A stretch of 64,000 nucleotides of DNA from an uncultured Desulfobacter sp. Lineage in GTDB: Bacteria; Desulfobacterota; Desulfobacteria; Desulfobacterales; Desulfobacteraceae. The stretch's first letter is position 1. Each line of letters starts with the position of its first letter. The notes under the pieces were generated by a model. It saw nothing but the letters and a program-made list of their open reading frames with translations, was not told the DNA's origin and ran no database searches. The position numbers and the translations under genes were made by a program. Below, piece by piece: positions 47,816 through 56,222 of this stretch. The stretch lies in NCBI RefSeq assembly GCF_963665355.1, contig NZ_OY762229.1, forward strand, positions 1,488,001-1,552,000, written 5' to 3'.

Positions 47816-48857
47816 CGGGTTTGAAATCGGGTCTTCCACTTTTATTGTGGCGGAACTGTCGGCAAATCACGGCGGCAGTATTGATATAGCGAAAAAGACG
47901 ATAAAAGCCGCCAAAGATGCCGGTGCAAATGCCCTTAAAATACAGACATACACACCGGACACCATCACAATGGCTTGTGATAATCCCTGTTTTATACTCA
48001 ATGAAGGAACCATCTGGGATGGCCGAACTTTCCATGACCTGTACCAGGAAGCCTTTACGCCCTGGCAGTGGCAAGAGGAGTTGATGGCCTACGCCAAAAG
48101 CCTGGGCCTTGTCTTTTTTTCCACACCGTTTGACAACACAGCCGTTGATTTTCTGGAAGCACTGAATGTTCCTGCGTATAAAGTGGCTTCATTTGAAATC
48201 CTGGATATTTCCCTCATAGAGTACATCGCATCCAGAGGAAAGCCTGTGATGATTTCCACTGGCATCGCTGGCCTTGACGACATTGGGGCGGCTGTTGATG
48301 CATGTCGTCGGATGGGCAATGAACAGATTATTTTGCTGAAGTGTACCTCTTCGTATCCAGCCCGGATTGAAGAGGCCAATTTAAAAACCATCCCGGATAT
48401 GAAAAAAAGATTTGGCGTTCAGGTCGGTCTGTCCGATCACACCATGGATAACATTGTGCCGGTTGCCGCAGTTGCTGTGGGCGCAACGGTTGTTGAAAAA
48501 CATTTCATTCTCGACAGATCGGTTGGCGGGCCGGATGCCTCTTTTTCAATAGAGCCTGAAACGTTTGCCCAAATGGTTTGGGATATCCGCCAGGTGGAAA
48601 AAGCGCTTGGGGCAGTGGATTACAGCATGACGGAAAAAAAATTGAAATCTCGTTTGCACGGACGATCTCTTTTTGCTGTGGCTGATATCAGAAAAGGGGC
48701 GTGCTTTACGGCTGATAATATAAGGTCCATCCGTCCGGGATATGGCCTGGCACCCAAACATCTGAACAAGGTTCTTGGAACCCGGGCATTGCGGGACATC
48801 AAAAAAGGGACACCTCTGGATTGGATACTGGTGGATAAAACAGGTCTTTTAATCTAA
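47799..48857 (+). CDS. pseI: Pseudaminic acid synthase, PseI
   Basis: Protein of 352 residues from MPIIIDGFEIG, with GGAGAC upstream. NeuB-family barrel motifs: VAELSANHGGSIDIAK, ALKIQTYTPDTI, LKCTSSYPA, GLSDHTMDN, VVEKHFILDRSVGGPD; a C-terminal SAF domain with SIRPGYGL. It condenses the 6-carbon precursor with phosphoenolpyruvate. Its stop codon is followed at once by a 12-G tract. Confidence 0.9.
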   Translation: MPIIIDGFEIGSSTFIVAELSANHGGSIDIAKKTIKAAKDAGANALKIQTYTPDTITMACDNPCFILNEGTIWDGRTFHDLYQEAFTPWQWQEELMAYAKSLGLVFFSTPFDNTAVDFLEALNVPAYKVASFEILDISLIEYIASRGKPVMISTGIAGLDDIGAAVDACRRMGNEQIILLKCTSSYPARIEEANLKTIPDMKKRFGVQVGLSDHTMDNIVPVAAVAVGATVVEKHFILDRSVGGPDASFSIEPETFAQMVWDIRQVEKALGAVDYSMTEKKLKSRLHGRSLFAVADIRKGACFTADNIRSIRPGYGLAPKHLNKVLGTRALRDIKKGTPLDWILVDKTGLLI

Positions 48858-48869
48858 GGGGGGGGGGGG
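48858..48869 (+). repeat. Poly-G tract of 12 in the translation-initiation region
   Basis: Twelve consecutive G residues lie between the pseI stop (48855-48857) and the TTG start (48872) of the next gene. The tract also supplies the only Shine-Dalgarno-like sequence. Length changes by slipped-strand mispairing would alter the initiation region of the downstream acetyltransferase gene. Confidence 0.8.
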
Positions 48870-48871
48870 CT

Positions 48872-49459
48872 TTGGAAAAGTATATTGTTTTGCCCCGGGA
48901 TTCATATTCGTTTCAAGGCTATACTCTTGTAGCCCTTCGAAGGCAGGATATTTTAAAAATCAAAGCGTGGCGTAATGACCAGATTGATATCCTGAGGCAA
49001 AAAAACATCCTTACGGATCAAGATCAAAAAAATTATTACAACAAGATTGTTTTTCCAACCTATGGGCAGAACCATCCCGGGCAGATACTTTTCAGTATAT
49101 TGCAGGAAGATGCGTGTATTGGATATGGCGGCTTGGTCCATATCTCCTGGGAAGACAAGCGTGGGGAGATATCTTTCCTGGTTGACAGTGATCGCGTTTA
49201 TGACAGTCAGACCTATCAAAATGATTTTCAGTGCTTCCTGGAAATCATTAAACATATCTCATTTACCGATTTGGGTTTGAATCGTCTGTTTTTAGAGACC
49301 TATGACATGCGCAAAAAACATATTCAGATCATTGAAAAAAGCGGATTCGCATTGGAAGGCCGGCTAAAGGAGCATGTCATTATCAACGGGGCATCCATTG
49401 ATTCACTGATTCATGGAATGGTAAAAAGTGATTATGAAGAATCAAAGAATATTTATTAG
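48872..49459 (+). CDS. GNAT acetyltransferase, PseH-like
   Basis: Protein of 195 residues with a TTG start, since no ATG is available near the N-terminus. LRRQDILKIKAWRNDQ, IGYGGLVHISW and LNRLFLETYDMRKKHIQIIEKSGF are GNAT-fold motifs of the RimJ/PseH type. In pse clusters this enzyme acetylates the 4-amino group of the precursor sugar. It has a poly-G tract as its leader and overlaps the next gene by 26 bases. Confidence 0.75.
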   Translation: MEKYIVLPRDSYSFQGYTLVALRRQDILKIKAWRNDQIDILRQKNILTDQDQKNYYNKIVFPTYGQNHPGQILFSILQEDACIGYGGLVHISWEDKRGEISFLVDSDRVYDSQTYQNDFQCFLEIIKHISFTDLGLNRLFLETYDMRKKHIQIIEKSGFALEGRLKEHVIINGASIDSLIHGMVKSDYEESKNIY

Positions 49460-51341
49460 CGGTGGAGCCGGTGTTGTGGGACGGGAACTGGTGGCAAAAC
49501 TTCATGGGGAAGGCGCCTCTCTGTTGGTGGGCGATTTAAAACCTGTCCCCAAAGCCTTTGATCCCAGGATACAATATAGGCAGGGGGATCTGAATTATAT
49601 ATCCAGAGAAGAACTTGACCTGTTCAAGCCGGATGTGTTTATTCATCTTGCAGCAACCTTCGAAAGATCCATTGAATCATATGAATTCTGGGAAGAAAAT
49701 TTCAGGCATAATATAGCCTTAAGCCATCACCTGATGACTCTTTTAAAAGGCTCTTCTTCTTTAAAACGCGTGATTTTTCCTTCCAGCTATCTGGTATACA
49801 GCCCCGAACTGTACACCTTTGATCATCCCCGTGAAAAGGCTGTCCGGCTGGTTGAAACCGATAAAATAGCCCCCAGGAACTTGATCGGAAGCGCCAAACT
49901 GTTTCATGAGATGGAATTAAATTTTCTTAACGCTTTTTGCAAAGAGCAATTCTCTTCGGTTATGCTTCGAATATTCCGGGGGTATGGGCGCGGCTCCCGT
50001 TGTGTTATTTCCCGGTGGGTTCGGGCACTGTTAAACAACGAAACCATTCAGGTTTATAACAAGAAGGGGCTGTTTGACTATATTTATGCCGGGGACATAG
50101 CCCAGGCAATTATTAAGGTTCTCGAACACCCGGAGTTGTCCGGTATTGTTAATCTTGGAACTGATAATGCCCGCACAGTGGCAGATGTCGTCAATATATT
50201 AAAAAGGTATTTTCCCGGGATGGATATGATAGAAAGTGATCTGGATATCCCCTATGAGGCGTCCCAGGCAAATATGGATCTGTTCAAAAGAAAAACGGGC
50301 TGGCTCCCTGAAACTCAGCTTGAGGATGCTATTCCCAAAATCATTGAATATGAAAAGCAAAACAAAGCGCAATCCATCCCCCAGGCCGTTAATGTCCTGG
50401 TGACATCTGCGTCGGGGAAAATTCCACTCATTGAGTCTGTTAAAAAAGGGATCAGGAAAATAGATACCTTAGGAAAGGTAATTGCTGCTGATGCCGATCA
50501 TAAATGCCTTGGGGCATATTTTGCCGATGGATTCTGGCATATGCCGCCCATTGACCGTCTATCCCCCCAACAGTTGACAGCTTACTGCAAAAAAGAAAAC
50601 ATAAGCGCCATTATCCCCACCCGGGATGGCGAACTGGAATATTTTTCAAAATTGAAGCAATGTCTCGAAAAAAAAAATATCAGAGTTATGATTTCCGGGC
50701 TGGAAACGATAACTACGTGCGGGGATAAGCTTTGCTTTTACACCTGTTTGAAAAAGAACGGATTGCCGGCCATCCCCACCTTTTTGACGCCCCAGGAGGT
50801 TGGGGCAGATGCGTTTGTTGTCAAAGAACGCTTTGGGACGGCAAGCAGCGGTGTCGGCATAAATTTAACCATGGACCAGGCTGAGGCCCATGCCCGGATA
50901 TTGTCGAATCCGGTTTTTCAGCCGTTTATTAAAGGTGTGGAGATAAGTGTAGATATATATATTGCCAAGGGCGGCTTGGTAAAAGGAATGGTTATGCGGA
51001 CCAGAGATGAGGTGATCAACGGCGAATCACGCGTGACAACCGCATTTTATGATAATCGCCTTGCACAGCTATGTGAACGGTTTGCAGCGCCTTTTGAATT
51101 TTACGGGCATATTATCCTTCAGGTGATTCAGGATAATGCAGGCGATTTTCATATTATTGAATGCAATCCACGTTTTGGGGGGGCATCAACCTTGGGTATT
51201 TTTTGCGGGCTGGACAGTTTTTACTGGTTTCTTCTTGAATCCCGGGGGGCAGATATCACCGACTATCCTTTTGTTTTTGATAAAGATAAAAAAATCAAGC
51301 AGGTCAGGTACCCCAAGGATAAGATTTTTATAGAAAAATGA
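49434..51341 (+). CDS. Fusion of NAD-dependent epimerase/dehydratase and ATP-grasp ligase
   Basis: Protein of 635 residues. Residues 1-315 are an extended SDR: FISGGAGVVGRELVAKL at the NAD site, HLAATFERS and SSYLVYS, but no clear YxxxK (NLIGSAKLFHE occupies its place). Residues 325-630 are a pre-ATP-grasp and ATP-grasp domain of the CarB type (NVLVTSASGK, CGDKLCFYTCLKKNGLPAIP, FVVKERFGTASSGVGI, IIECNPRFGGAST). The two would modify a nonulosonic acid or a linked residue, with ATP-dependent amide or ester formation. The ATG at 49434 is used instead of GTG 49428. The product is unknown. Confidence 0.75.
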   Translation: MKNQRIFISGGAGVVGRELVAKLHGEGASLLVGDLKPVPKAFDPRIQYRQGDLNYISREELDLFKPDVFIHLAATFERSIESYEFWEENFRHNIALSHHLMTLLKGSSSLKRVIFPSSYLVYSPELYTFDHPREKAVRLVETDKIAPRNLIGSAKLFHEMELNFLNAFCKEQFSSVMLRIFRGYGRGSRCVISRWVRALLNNETIQVYNKKGLFDYIYAGDIAQAIIKVLEHPELSGIVNLGTDNARTVADVVNILKRYFPGMDMIESDLDIPYEASQANMDLFKRKTGWLPETQLEDAIPKIIEYEKQNKAQSIPQAVNVLVTSASGKIPLIESVKKGIRKIDTLGKVIAADADHKCLGAYFADGFWHMPPIDRLSPQQLTAYCKKENISAIIPTRDGELEYFSKLKQCLEKKNIRVMISGLETITTCGDKLCFYTCLKKNGLPAIPTFLTPQEVGADAFVVKERFGTASSGVGINLTMDQAEAHARILSNPVFQPFIKGVEISVDIYIAKGGLVKGMVMRTRDEVINGESRVTTAFYDNRLAQLCERFAAPFEFYGHIILQVIQDNAGDFHIIECNPRFGGASTLGIFCGLDSFYWFLLESRGADITDYPFVFDKDKKIKQVRYPKDKIFIEK

Positions 51342-52012
51342 TATTGGTATTTGACCTTGATGACACCCTTTACGATGAGCTTTCCTTCGTGCAAAGCGGA
51401 TTTTTAAAGGTTGCTGAATATGTAAATAAAACATTTGGTATTGATACTGAATCGGCTTACGATATCATGCATTCTGAGCTTGAAACCAACGGTCGGGGCA
51501 AAGTGTTTGATACGTTGCTTCTGAAATATAAAGTGTATTCAAAGTCTGCCGTTGGGAAATGCGTATCCGTATATCGTTTACACACTCCTGAAATTGAGCT
51601 TAATCCCGATGCCGTCAGATGCCTGGACAGGTTTAAACAGTTTAATAAGTATATTGTGACGGATGGAAATAAAGTTGTTCAACGAAATAAACTCAATGCC
51701 TTGGGCTTACCCCCTGTGATGAAGAAAATATTTATCACCCATGAGTACGGCAAGAAAAACGCCAAGCCGTCTGCTTATTGTTTCAACCTGATCGCGAAAT
51801 TGGAGAAGACGCCCCCTGGAAATATTGTTTATATCGCAGACAACCCCCAAAAGGATTTCATAAATATAAAAAAACTGGGGTTTAAAACCGTTCGTATCTG
51901 TCAGGGAATGTTCGCCAATCTGAAACTTGGCTACGAATACGAGGCACATTTTACCATCAATTGCCTTGATCAACTGACATTGAGTCTTATTGAGAAATTC
52001 ACTTTGGCCTGA
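51338..52012 (+). CDS. HAD-family hydrolase
   Basis: Protein of 224 residues. FDLDDTLYDE carries the nucleophile and acid Asp; YIVTDGNK, GKKNAKPSAYCF and VYIADNPQKDF give the remaining HAD motifs. It overlaps the preceding gene by 4 bases and probably works on the same pathway as a sugar-phosphate phosphatase. Its four HAD motifs appear complete. Confidence 0.85.
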   Translation: MILVFDLDDTLYDELSFVQSGFLKVAEYVNKTFGIDTESAYDIMHSELETNGRGKVFDTLLLKYKVYSKSAVGKCVSVYRLHTPEIELNPDAVRCLDRFKQFNKYIVTDGNKVVQRNKLNALGLPPVMKKIFITHEYGKKNAKPSAYCFNLIAKLEKTPPGNIVYIADNPQKDFINIKKLGFKTVRICQGMFANLKLGYEYEAHFTINCLDQLTLSLIEKFTLA

Positions 52013-52016
52013 AATG

Positions 52017-52778
52017 CTATTCAATAACGATAAAGGACGGATTGGGATTGGACGCCAGCCTTTGTATGGCATACCGGTCCAGGCCGAAGACGTCCCTGAC
52101 AGCCCGGGTTTCTCCGGGGAAATCAGGGCAGTTAAGTTCATCAAAGCCCACAACACTGCCTTTGGTGAGGTGGGGCCTGATCAGTTCGAGACACCTTTTT
52201 GTGGGTTCGTAAAGATCAAAATCAAAATAGGCCAGGGCAATGATTGTTTCCGGATGCGCTTCCAGGTAGTTTTCCAGAGTTTGTGTGGCGTCGCCTTTGA
52301 CCAGTTCGTATTTTTTGATATGACTGATGGGGCTTTCCGTCTCATGGTAGTCTAAAACAGTTTCCAGGTACGCGTCATAATCCGGGGTAACGCCATATGC
52401 GCCAGGATTTGCAATTTCATCATCACCATCTTTGCCGCAAAGTGAAGGGAACCCTGAAAACGTATCAAATCCGACAATTTTGCGATTGTAGTTGTAAGGC
52501 TCGTATATGCCCCGTAAAGAGGAGAGCAGTGTCAGATCAGCACCCCATCGGACACCAAACTCAACAATAATGCCGTGCACCGGCACAATTTTTTTATACA
52601 GCTCGTGAAAAAATAGCATACGGGATATTGCCTGCCGGTTTATGAACAGCCCCAGGTTTCGAAGCAGTTCATCCCGGGGAATCGGACATTGTTCAAATTG
52701 CCGGAAAAACCTGTCACGGCCTTGTTTCTCCTTGGATGAGGAGTTGGATTTGATATGGAATTCATTGGACGTGTTCAT
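52017..52778 (-). CDS. TylF-type O-methyltransferase
   Basis: Protein of 253 residues. IIVEFGVRWGADLTLLSSLR is the SAM-binding motif; GFDTFSGFP, KGDATQTLENYL, ALAYFDFDLYEPTKRCLE and VVGFDELN are TylF/macrocin-methyltransferase hallmarks with metal-binding Asp residues. It probably O-methylates a sugar of the filament glycan. It converges with the HAD gene, with 4 bases between them. Confidence 0.85.
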   Translation of the reverse strand: MNTSNEFHIKSNSSSKEKQGRDRFFRQFEQCPIPRDELLRNLGLFINRQAISRMLFFHELYKKIVPVHGIIVEFGVRWGADLTLLSSLRGIYEPYNYNRKIVGFDTFSGFPSLCGKDGDDEIANPGAYGVTPDYDAYLETVLDYHETESPISHIKKYELVKGDATQTLENYLEAHPETIIALAYFDFDLYEPTKRCLELIRPHLTKGSVVGFDELNCPDFPGETRAVRDVFGLDRYAIQRLASNPNPSFIVIE

Positions 52779-52956
52779 GGCTTTATGCTTTTTTTATATC
52801 CGGGTTGGAAATCTTACCATACCCAAGAGGGCTGATTATATGCTTGTTTCCGTTCAGGAACCATGTAGTCGTTACCATCTTCCTGGAAAAAATGCACCGT
52901 AAAAAGACATTAAACATTGAATATTGAACATTGACAGCAGGTCTATTCCTGTCAGT

Positions 52957-53292
52957 TTAAAGCCTTTGGGGCAGCCAGTGAAAATACATTCCGGGCAAAC
53001 TTGATATAAGAGTTATAATAAAAAACAGCAGGGCAATGGCAACGGTTACCGTGCTGTCCAGGCAGACATGGGGGGCCGCCCAGAAGAATACAAGTTCTCT
53101 GGCACCCATGCCGCCCATGGTCACCGGGACCGCAGCGGCCAGGGAGGAGGCCAGAAACACCAGAGCAAGCCCGGCAGACGCCTCTGCCGACAGGGCCCTG
53201 GCAAGGCACAAAACAGCACCGGCCTGCAGGCCCTGGATCATAAGCCCCCGTGTAAATGCACGGCCGGCTGCGGGTCTGAAATCGTTCAACAA
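52957..53292 (-). pseudogene. Flippase-like (LPG-synthase transmembrane) family, C-terminal fragment
   Basis: About 110 residues remain with two or three hydrophobic helices and the motif VPVTMGGMGARELVFFW, the conserved C-terminal part of the AglD/MprF-type flippase-like family. The usual 300-residue N-terminal part is absent upstream. Probably a remnant of a glycan-export or lipid-carrier gene. Confidence 0.65.
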
Positions 53293-53639
53293 GCTTATTT
53301 GTCAAAGCGCTTAAGAAGCAAACAGTGCCTGATGGAAGAACGAGCCCGTTATTACCTTGGCCGTTACTCATGGATAAATGGAGAAGAGTCAAGATGTTAT
53401 TAGATATTGCATTCGATAAAAAAATGCCCTTGGAGCAATGGCGCAACATGATACAGGAGCTTTATGGTATAAAATTGAGTTTGTAAATAAAATATAGGCT
53501 TGATTTGTTGTCTCATGTCAGGATTTAATTATTTTTGCGGACGGGATGGCTTCATAAATACTGTCGCATTGAACCAGACGAACCTGTCTCATTGACGGCT
53601 ACTAATAGAATGTCCACCATGTCCGCTCCAATACTTTCA
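53293..53639. other. Gene-free interval with a possible broken frame
   Basis: The longest frame reading into it (MEERARYYLGRYSW) is short and unrecognised. A 30-codon ATG frame at 53394-53486 has no ribosome-binding site of note. Treated as decayed sequence. Confidence 0.3.
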
Positions 53640-54710
53640 TTATAGCTCAAAGGTGCTCTGATCCTCGGAAATTGTGCCGAGAGATCTTGCTATGCCAGTA
53701 TGCCAAATTTTGGATTTATAGGGCATGGTCTTCCACCAGTAACGCAAATTTTTCATGCCGTGCAGATACAATATCGTTGCATACCAGGGCAGATTGATTG
53801 CCGCAAAAATAATCCAGCCCTGAACGTACAGGCACATATTGGTCCAGACTTTCCCCTCATGGATAGAACAAAACCAATGAGCATCAGCAGCTGATAGACA
53901 CATAAGCGAATTTCCCAGAACAGGGCCCCACGGCCATGTTCTGGCTTATAAACCCTTTGGGGCAGGCGGAAGACCAGGTGATAAAGGGTGTGAATGGTGA
54001 TCCAGGAAAAAAAGATGCTGGCCAGACAGTCGCTGGCCCAGTGGCTCAGACTCATGGTCCGCACCAAGGACATCACCAGTGTGCATTGAGAATGGCAAAA
54101 AGACCAATACAAAGACCTGTAAGGCGAATATCCCGCCTATGGCGGCAATCCCGGCCAGAACATAGGCAAGGGACATAAAGATAAAGGCAAGCGTTGTATG
54201 GCCGCTGGGAAAGCTGCCGTTATAAGACCCATGGGTGATAAAATGGGGCCCCCATTCGTACCCGTTTGAAAACGATTCCCCATGGTTCATGACAAGGCCG
54301 GGCCTGGCACGGCCCATGATCCATTTCAGACCATACACATCACAAAGGCAGGTCCAGAACGATGCGATTAGAATAAATCCCATATGAGGCCGAAAACGAC
54401 TTATCGGGCTCCGATCCCCAAAGAGAACACAATGTACATAACCTGCAAACACAAGGATCAGCAGAATCACACTGAAATCGCTTCCGCCGATTATTTCTCC
54501 CTCAAAAATGCTCTGCTCCATGATTTTTGACAACACCGGCCATTGCCATTTGTGCAACCAGGCCGTCAGGCGGTAGTCCACCGGTACGATTGCCAGCATG
54601 ACAATTGCGGCCGAAACGACCAGGCAAACAAACCCGACACTGGGCTGAATGCTACGACAGGACTCCTGTTCAGGCCTATTGGTGGAGCATGGCAACGCGC
54701 GGACGTCCAT
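53640..54710 (-). pseudogene. PAP2-family phosphatase, frameshifted
   Basis: The first frame (from 54710) has several membrane helices and two of three PAP2 motifs: KWIMGRARPG and GSFPSGHTTLAF. The third motif, VRTMSLSHWASD, is in a different frame (near 54060), so a frameshift lies around 54085-54110. A second shift near 53850 moves the last membrane segment (YVQGWIIFAAINLPWY) to yet another frame. All three catalytic motifs are otherwise intact, so decay looks recent. Sequencing error cannot be excluded. Confidence 0.75.
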
Positions 54711-55035
54711 ACCCTAATTCCTTTCCTGTTTGCGTATCGAAGCAAAGTGCATAGACGACACATCCGGCACTATTGACAAAACAGCTAAACAGATCCGGGT
54801 CAGGGTTTGGTTAGCCGGGTATAAAAAACAGGTAAGAAGACCGTTAGAAACATATTTATTTCTATAAAAGTAGGGATATGTGCACCGGTTATTAAAAACT
54901 TTCCGGTCTTTGCCGTTCGGAAGATTATCCAATGGCAAAGGAACGCTTTAATTCTATTGTTCTGCCCAGGCAAATCAGCTACAAATACCGTAAAAGCAGT
55001 GTTGAATCAAAAATCTTTTTAATTTCGGATTGTAT
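54711..55035. other. Leader region of the second NeuB-type gene
   Basis: No coding frame is supported. TTGACA (54774-54779) on the plus strand is a possible -35 without a clear partner. No strong ribosome-binding site precedes the NeuB-type gene. Confidence 0.3.
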
Positions 55036-56100
55036 ATGAAAATACCGTTGGGAAATAGAACCGTTGGGGACGATTGCCAGGTTTTTATCGTATTTGAAGC
55101 CGGTCCCACCCATGACGGACTTGCTTCGGCAAAAGAGCTGGTCCGTTGCGCAGCCCGGGCAGGAGCCGATGCGGTTAAATTCCAGATCCTTGACCCTGAT
55201 CGTCTGGTGCCGGATAAAAACCAGATGTTTTCCTATGAGATTTTACTGGATAAAAACACAGGAGAACGAAAAACAAAAACAGAATCACTGTACGAAATTC
55301 TGGCCCGGCGTTATCTGACCTTTGACCAGTGGCGTCAGGTGAAAAGCTATTGTGATGATCTGGGCATTATTTTCTTTTCAACAGTGACGTTTAAAGAAGA
55401 AGTGGATTTTTTAATGGAAATCGGTTCGCCCACCATAAAAATCTGCTCCGGGGATATCAACCACGTTCCTTTAATACGGTATTGTGCACAAACAGGCGCG
55501 GTTATTCAGCTTGACACAGGCAATGCCACCATAGGCGAAGTGGAACGTGCCTTTGATGAGGTCCTTGCCGCCGGAAATCAGAATGTGATCATTCACAATT
55601 GTCCCTCTGGGTACCCAGCCCGCCTTGAGAGCATCAATCTGAAGATGATCCCCACACTGAAGCAGATGTTCGGGTGTCCCGTTGCTTTTTCAGATCATAC
55701 ACCAGGGTGGGAGATGGATATCGCTGCTGTTGCCCTGGGAGCGAATATGGTTGAAAAAACCATTACCCTGGACCGGACAACCCCAAGCGTGGAACATTTG
55801 TTCTCCATTGAACCCGATGAAATGAAGGCTTTTGTGGCATCCATTCGTAACCTGGAAACGGCTTTGGGCTCATCCCGGCGGCAACTTAACCCGGAAGAAC
55901 GGGCCCGGGGTGTTGGCGGAAGAAGAAGTATTATATTAAAAAAAAATGTAAAGAAAAATCAAATCATTGACGATTCTATCATTGATTACGTCCGACCGGG
56001 ATCGGGAATTGCCCCGGATATGGCAGATGTAATCCTGAAGAAAAGATTTACAAAAGACCTTATGGCCGGACGGTTTCTGGACTGGGGTGATTTTAAATAA
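55036..56100 (+). CDS. Second NeuB-family nonulosonic acid synthase
   Basis: Protein of 354 residues from MKIPLGNRTVG; a TTG two codons upstream is also possible. NeuB-type barrel: FIVFEAGPTHDGLASAKELV, AVKFQILDPDRL, IIHNCPSGYPA, AFSDHTPGWEMD, MVEKTITLDRTTPSVEH; SAF domain with YVRPGSGIAPD. It diverges from PseI (FEAGPTHDG instead of AELSANHGG), so its substrate or product may differ. The poor leader suggests weak or regulated translation. Confidence 0.85.
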   Translation: MKIPLGNRTVGDDCQVFIVFEAGPTHDGLASAKELVRCAARAGADAVKFQILDPDRLVPDKNQMFSYEILLDKNTGERKTKTESLYEILARRYLTFDQWRQVKSYCDDLGIIFFSTVTFKEEVDFLMEIGSPTIKICSGDINHVPLIRYCAQTGAVIQLDTGNATIGEVERAFDEVLAAGNQNVIIHNCPSGYPARLESINLKMIPTLKQMFGCPVAFSDHTPGWEMDIAAVALGANMVEKTITLDRTTPSVEHLFSIEPDEMKAFVASIRNLETALGSSRRQLNPEERARGVGGRRSIILKKNVKKNQIIDDSIIDYVRPGSGIAPDMADVILKKRFTKDLMAGRFLDWGDFK

Positions 56101-56205
56101 CGGCCATGGGCCGACCCGGTCTATCAGCCCCCAGGCTCAACCCACAACAAAACATGAAAGCAACTTAGAAACTTAATCGGAGCTTTTATATACACAGCCG
56201 TGGGC
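56098..56205. repeat. REP-like palindromic sequence, copy B (divergent)
   Basis: AACGGCCATGGGCCG and a later CAGCCGTGGGCTG, together with CCCAGGCTCAACCC, echo the repeat at 40697 and 62955. Copy B is less conserved and spread over about 105 bases between the NeuB-type and TPR genes. Confidence 0.3.
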
Positions 56206-56222
56206 TGATTCAGGAGATGGAA

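Noticed and set aside
53394-53486. 30-codon frame near the flippase fragment
   Set aside because: Too short, no good ribosome-binding site, no recognisable family.
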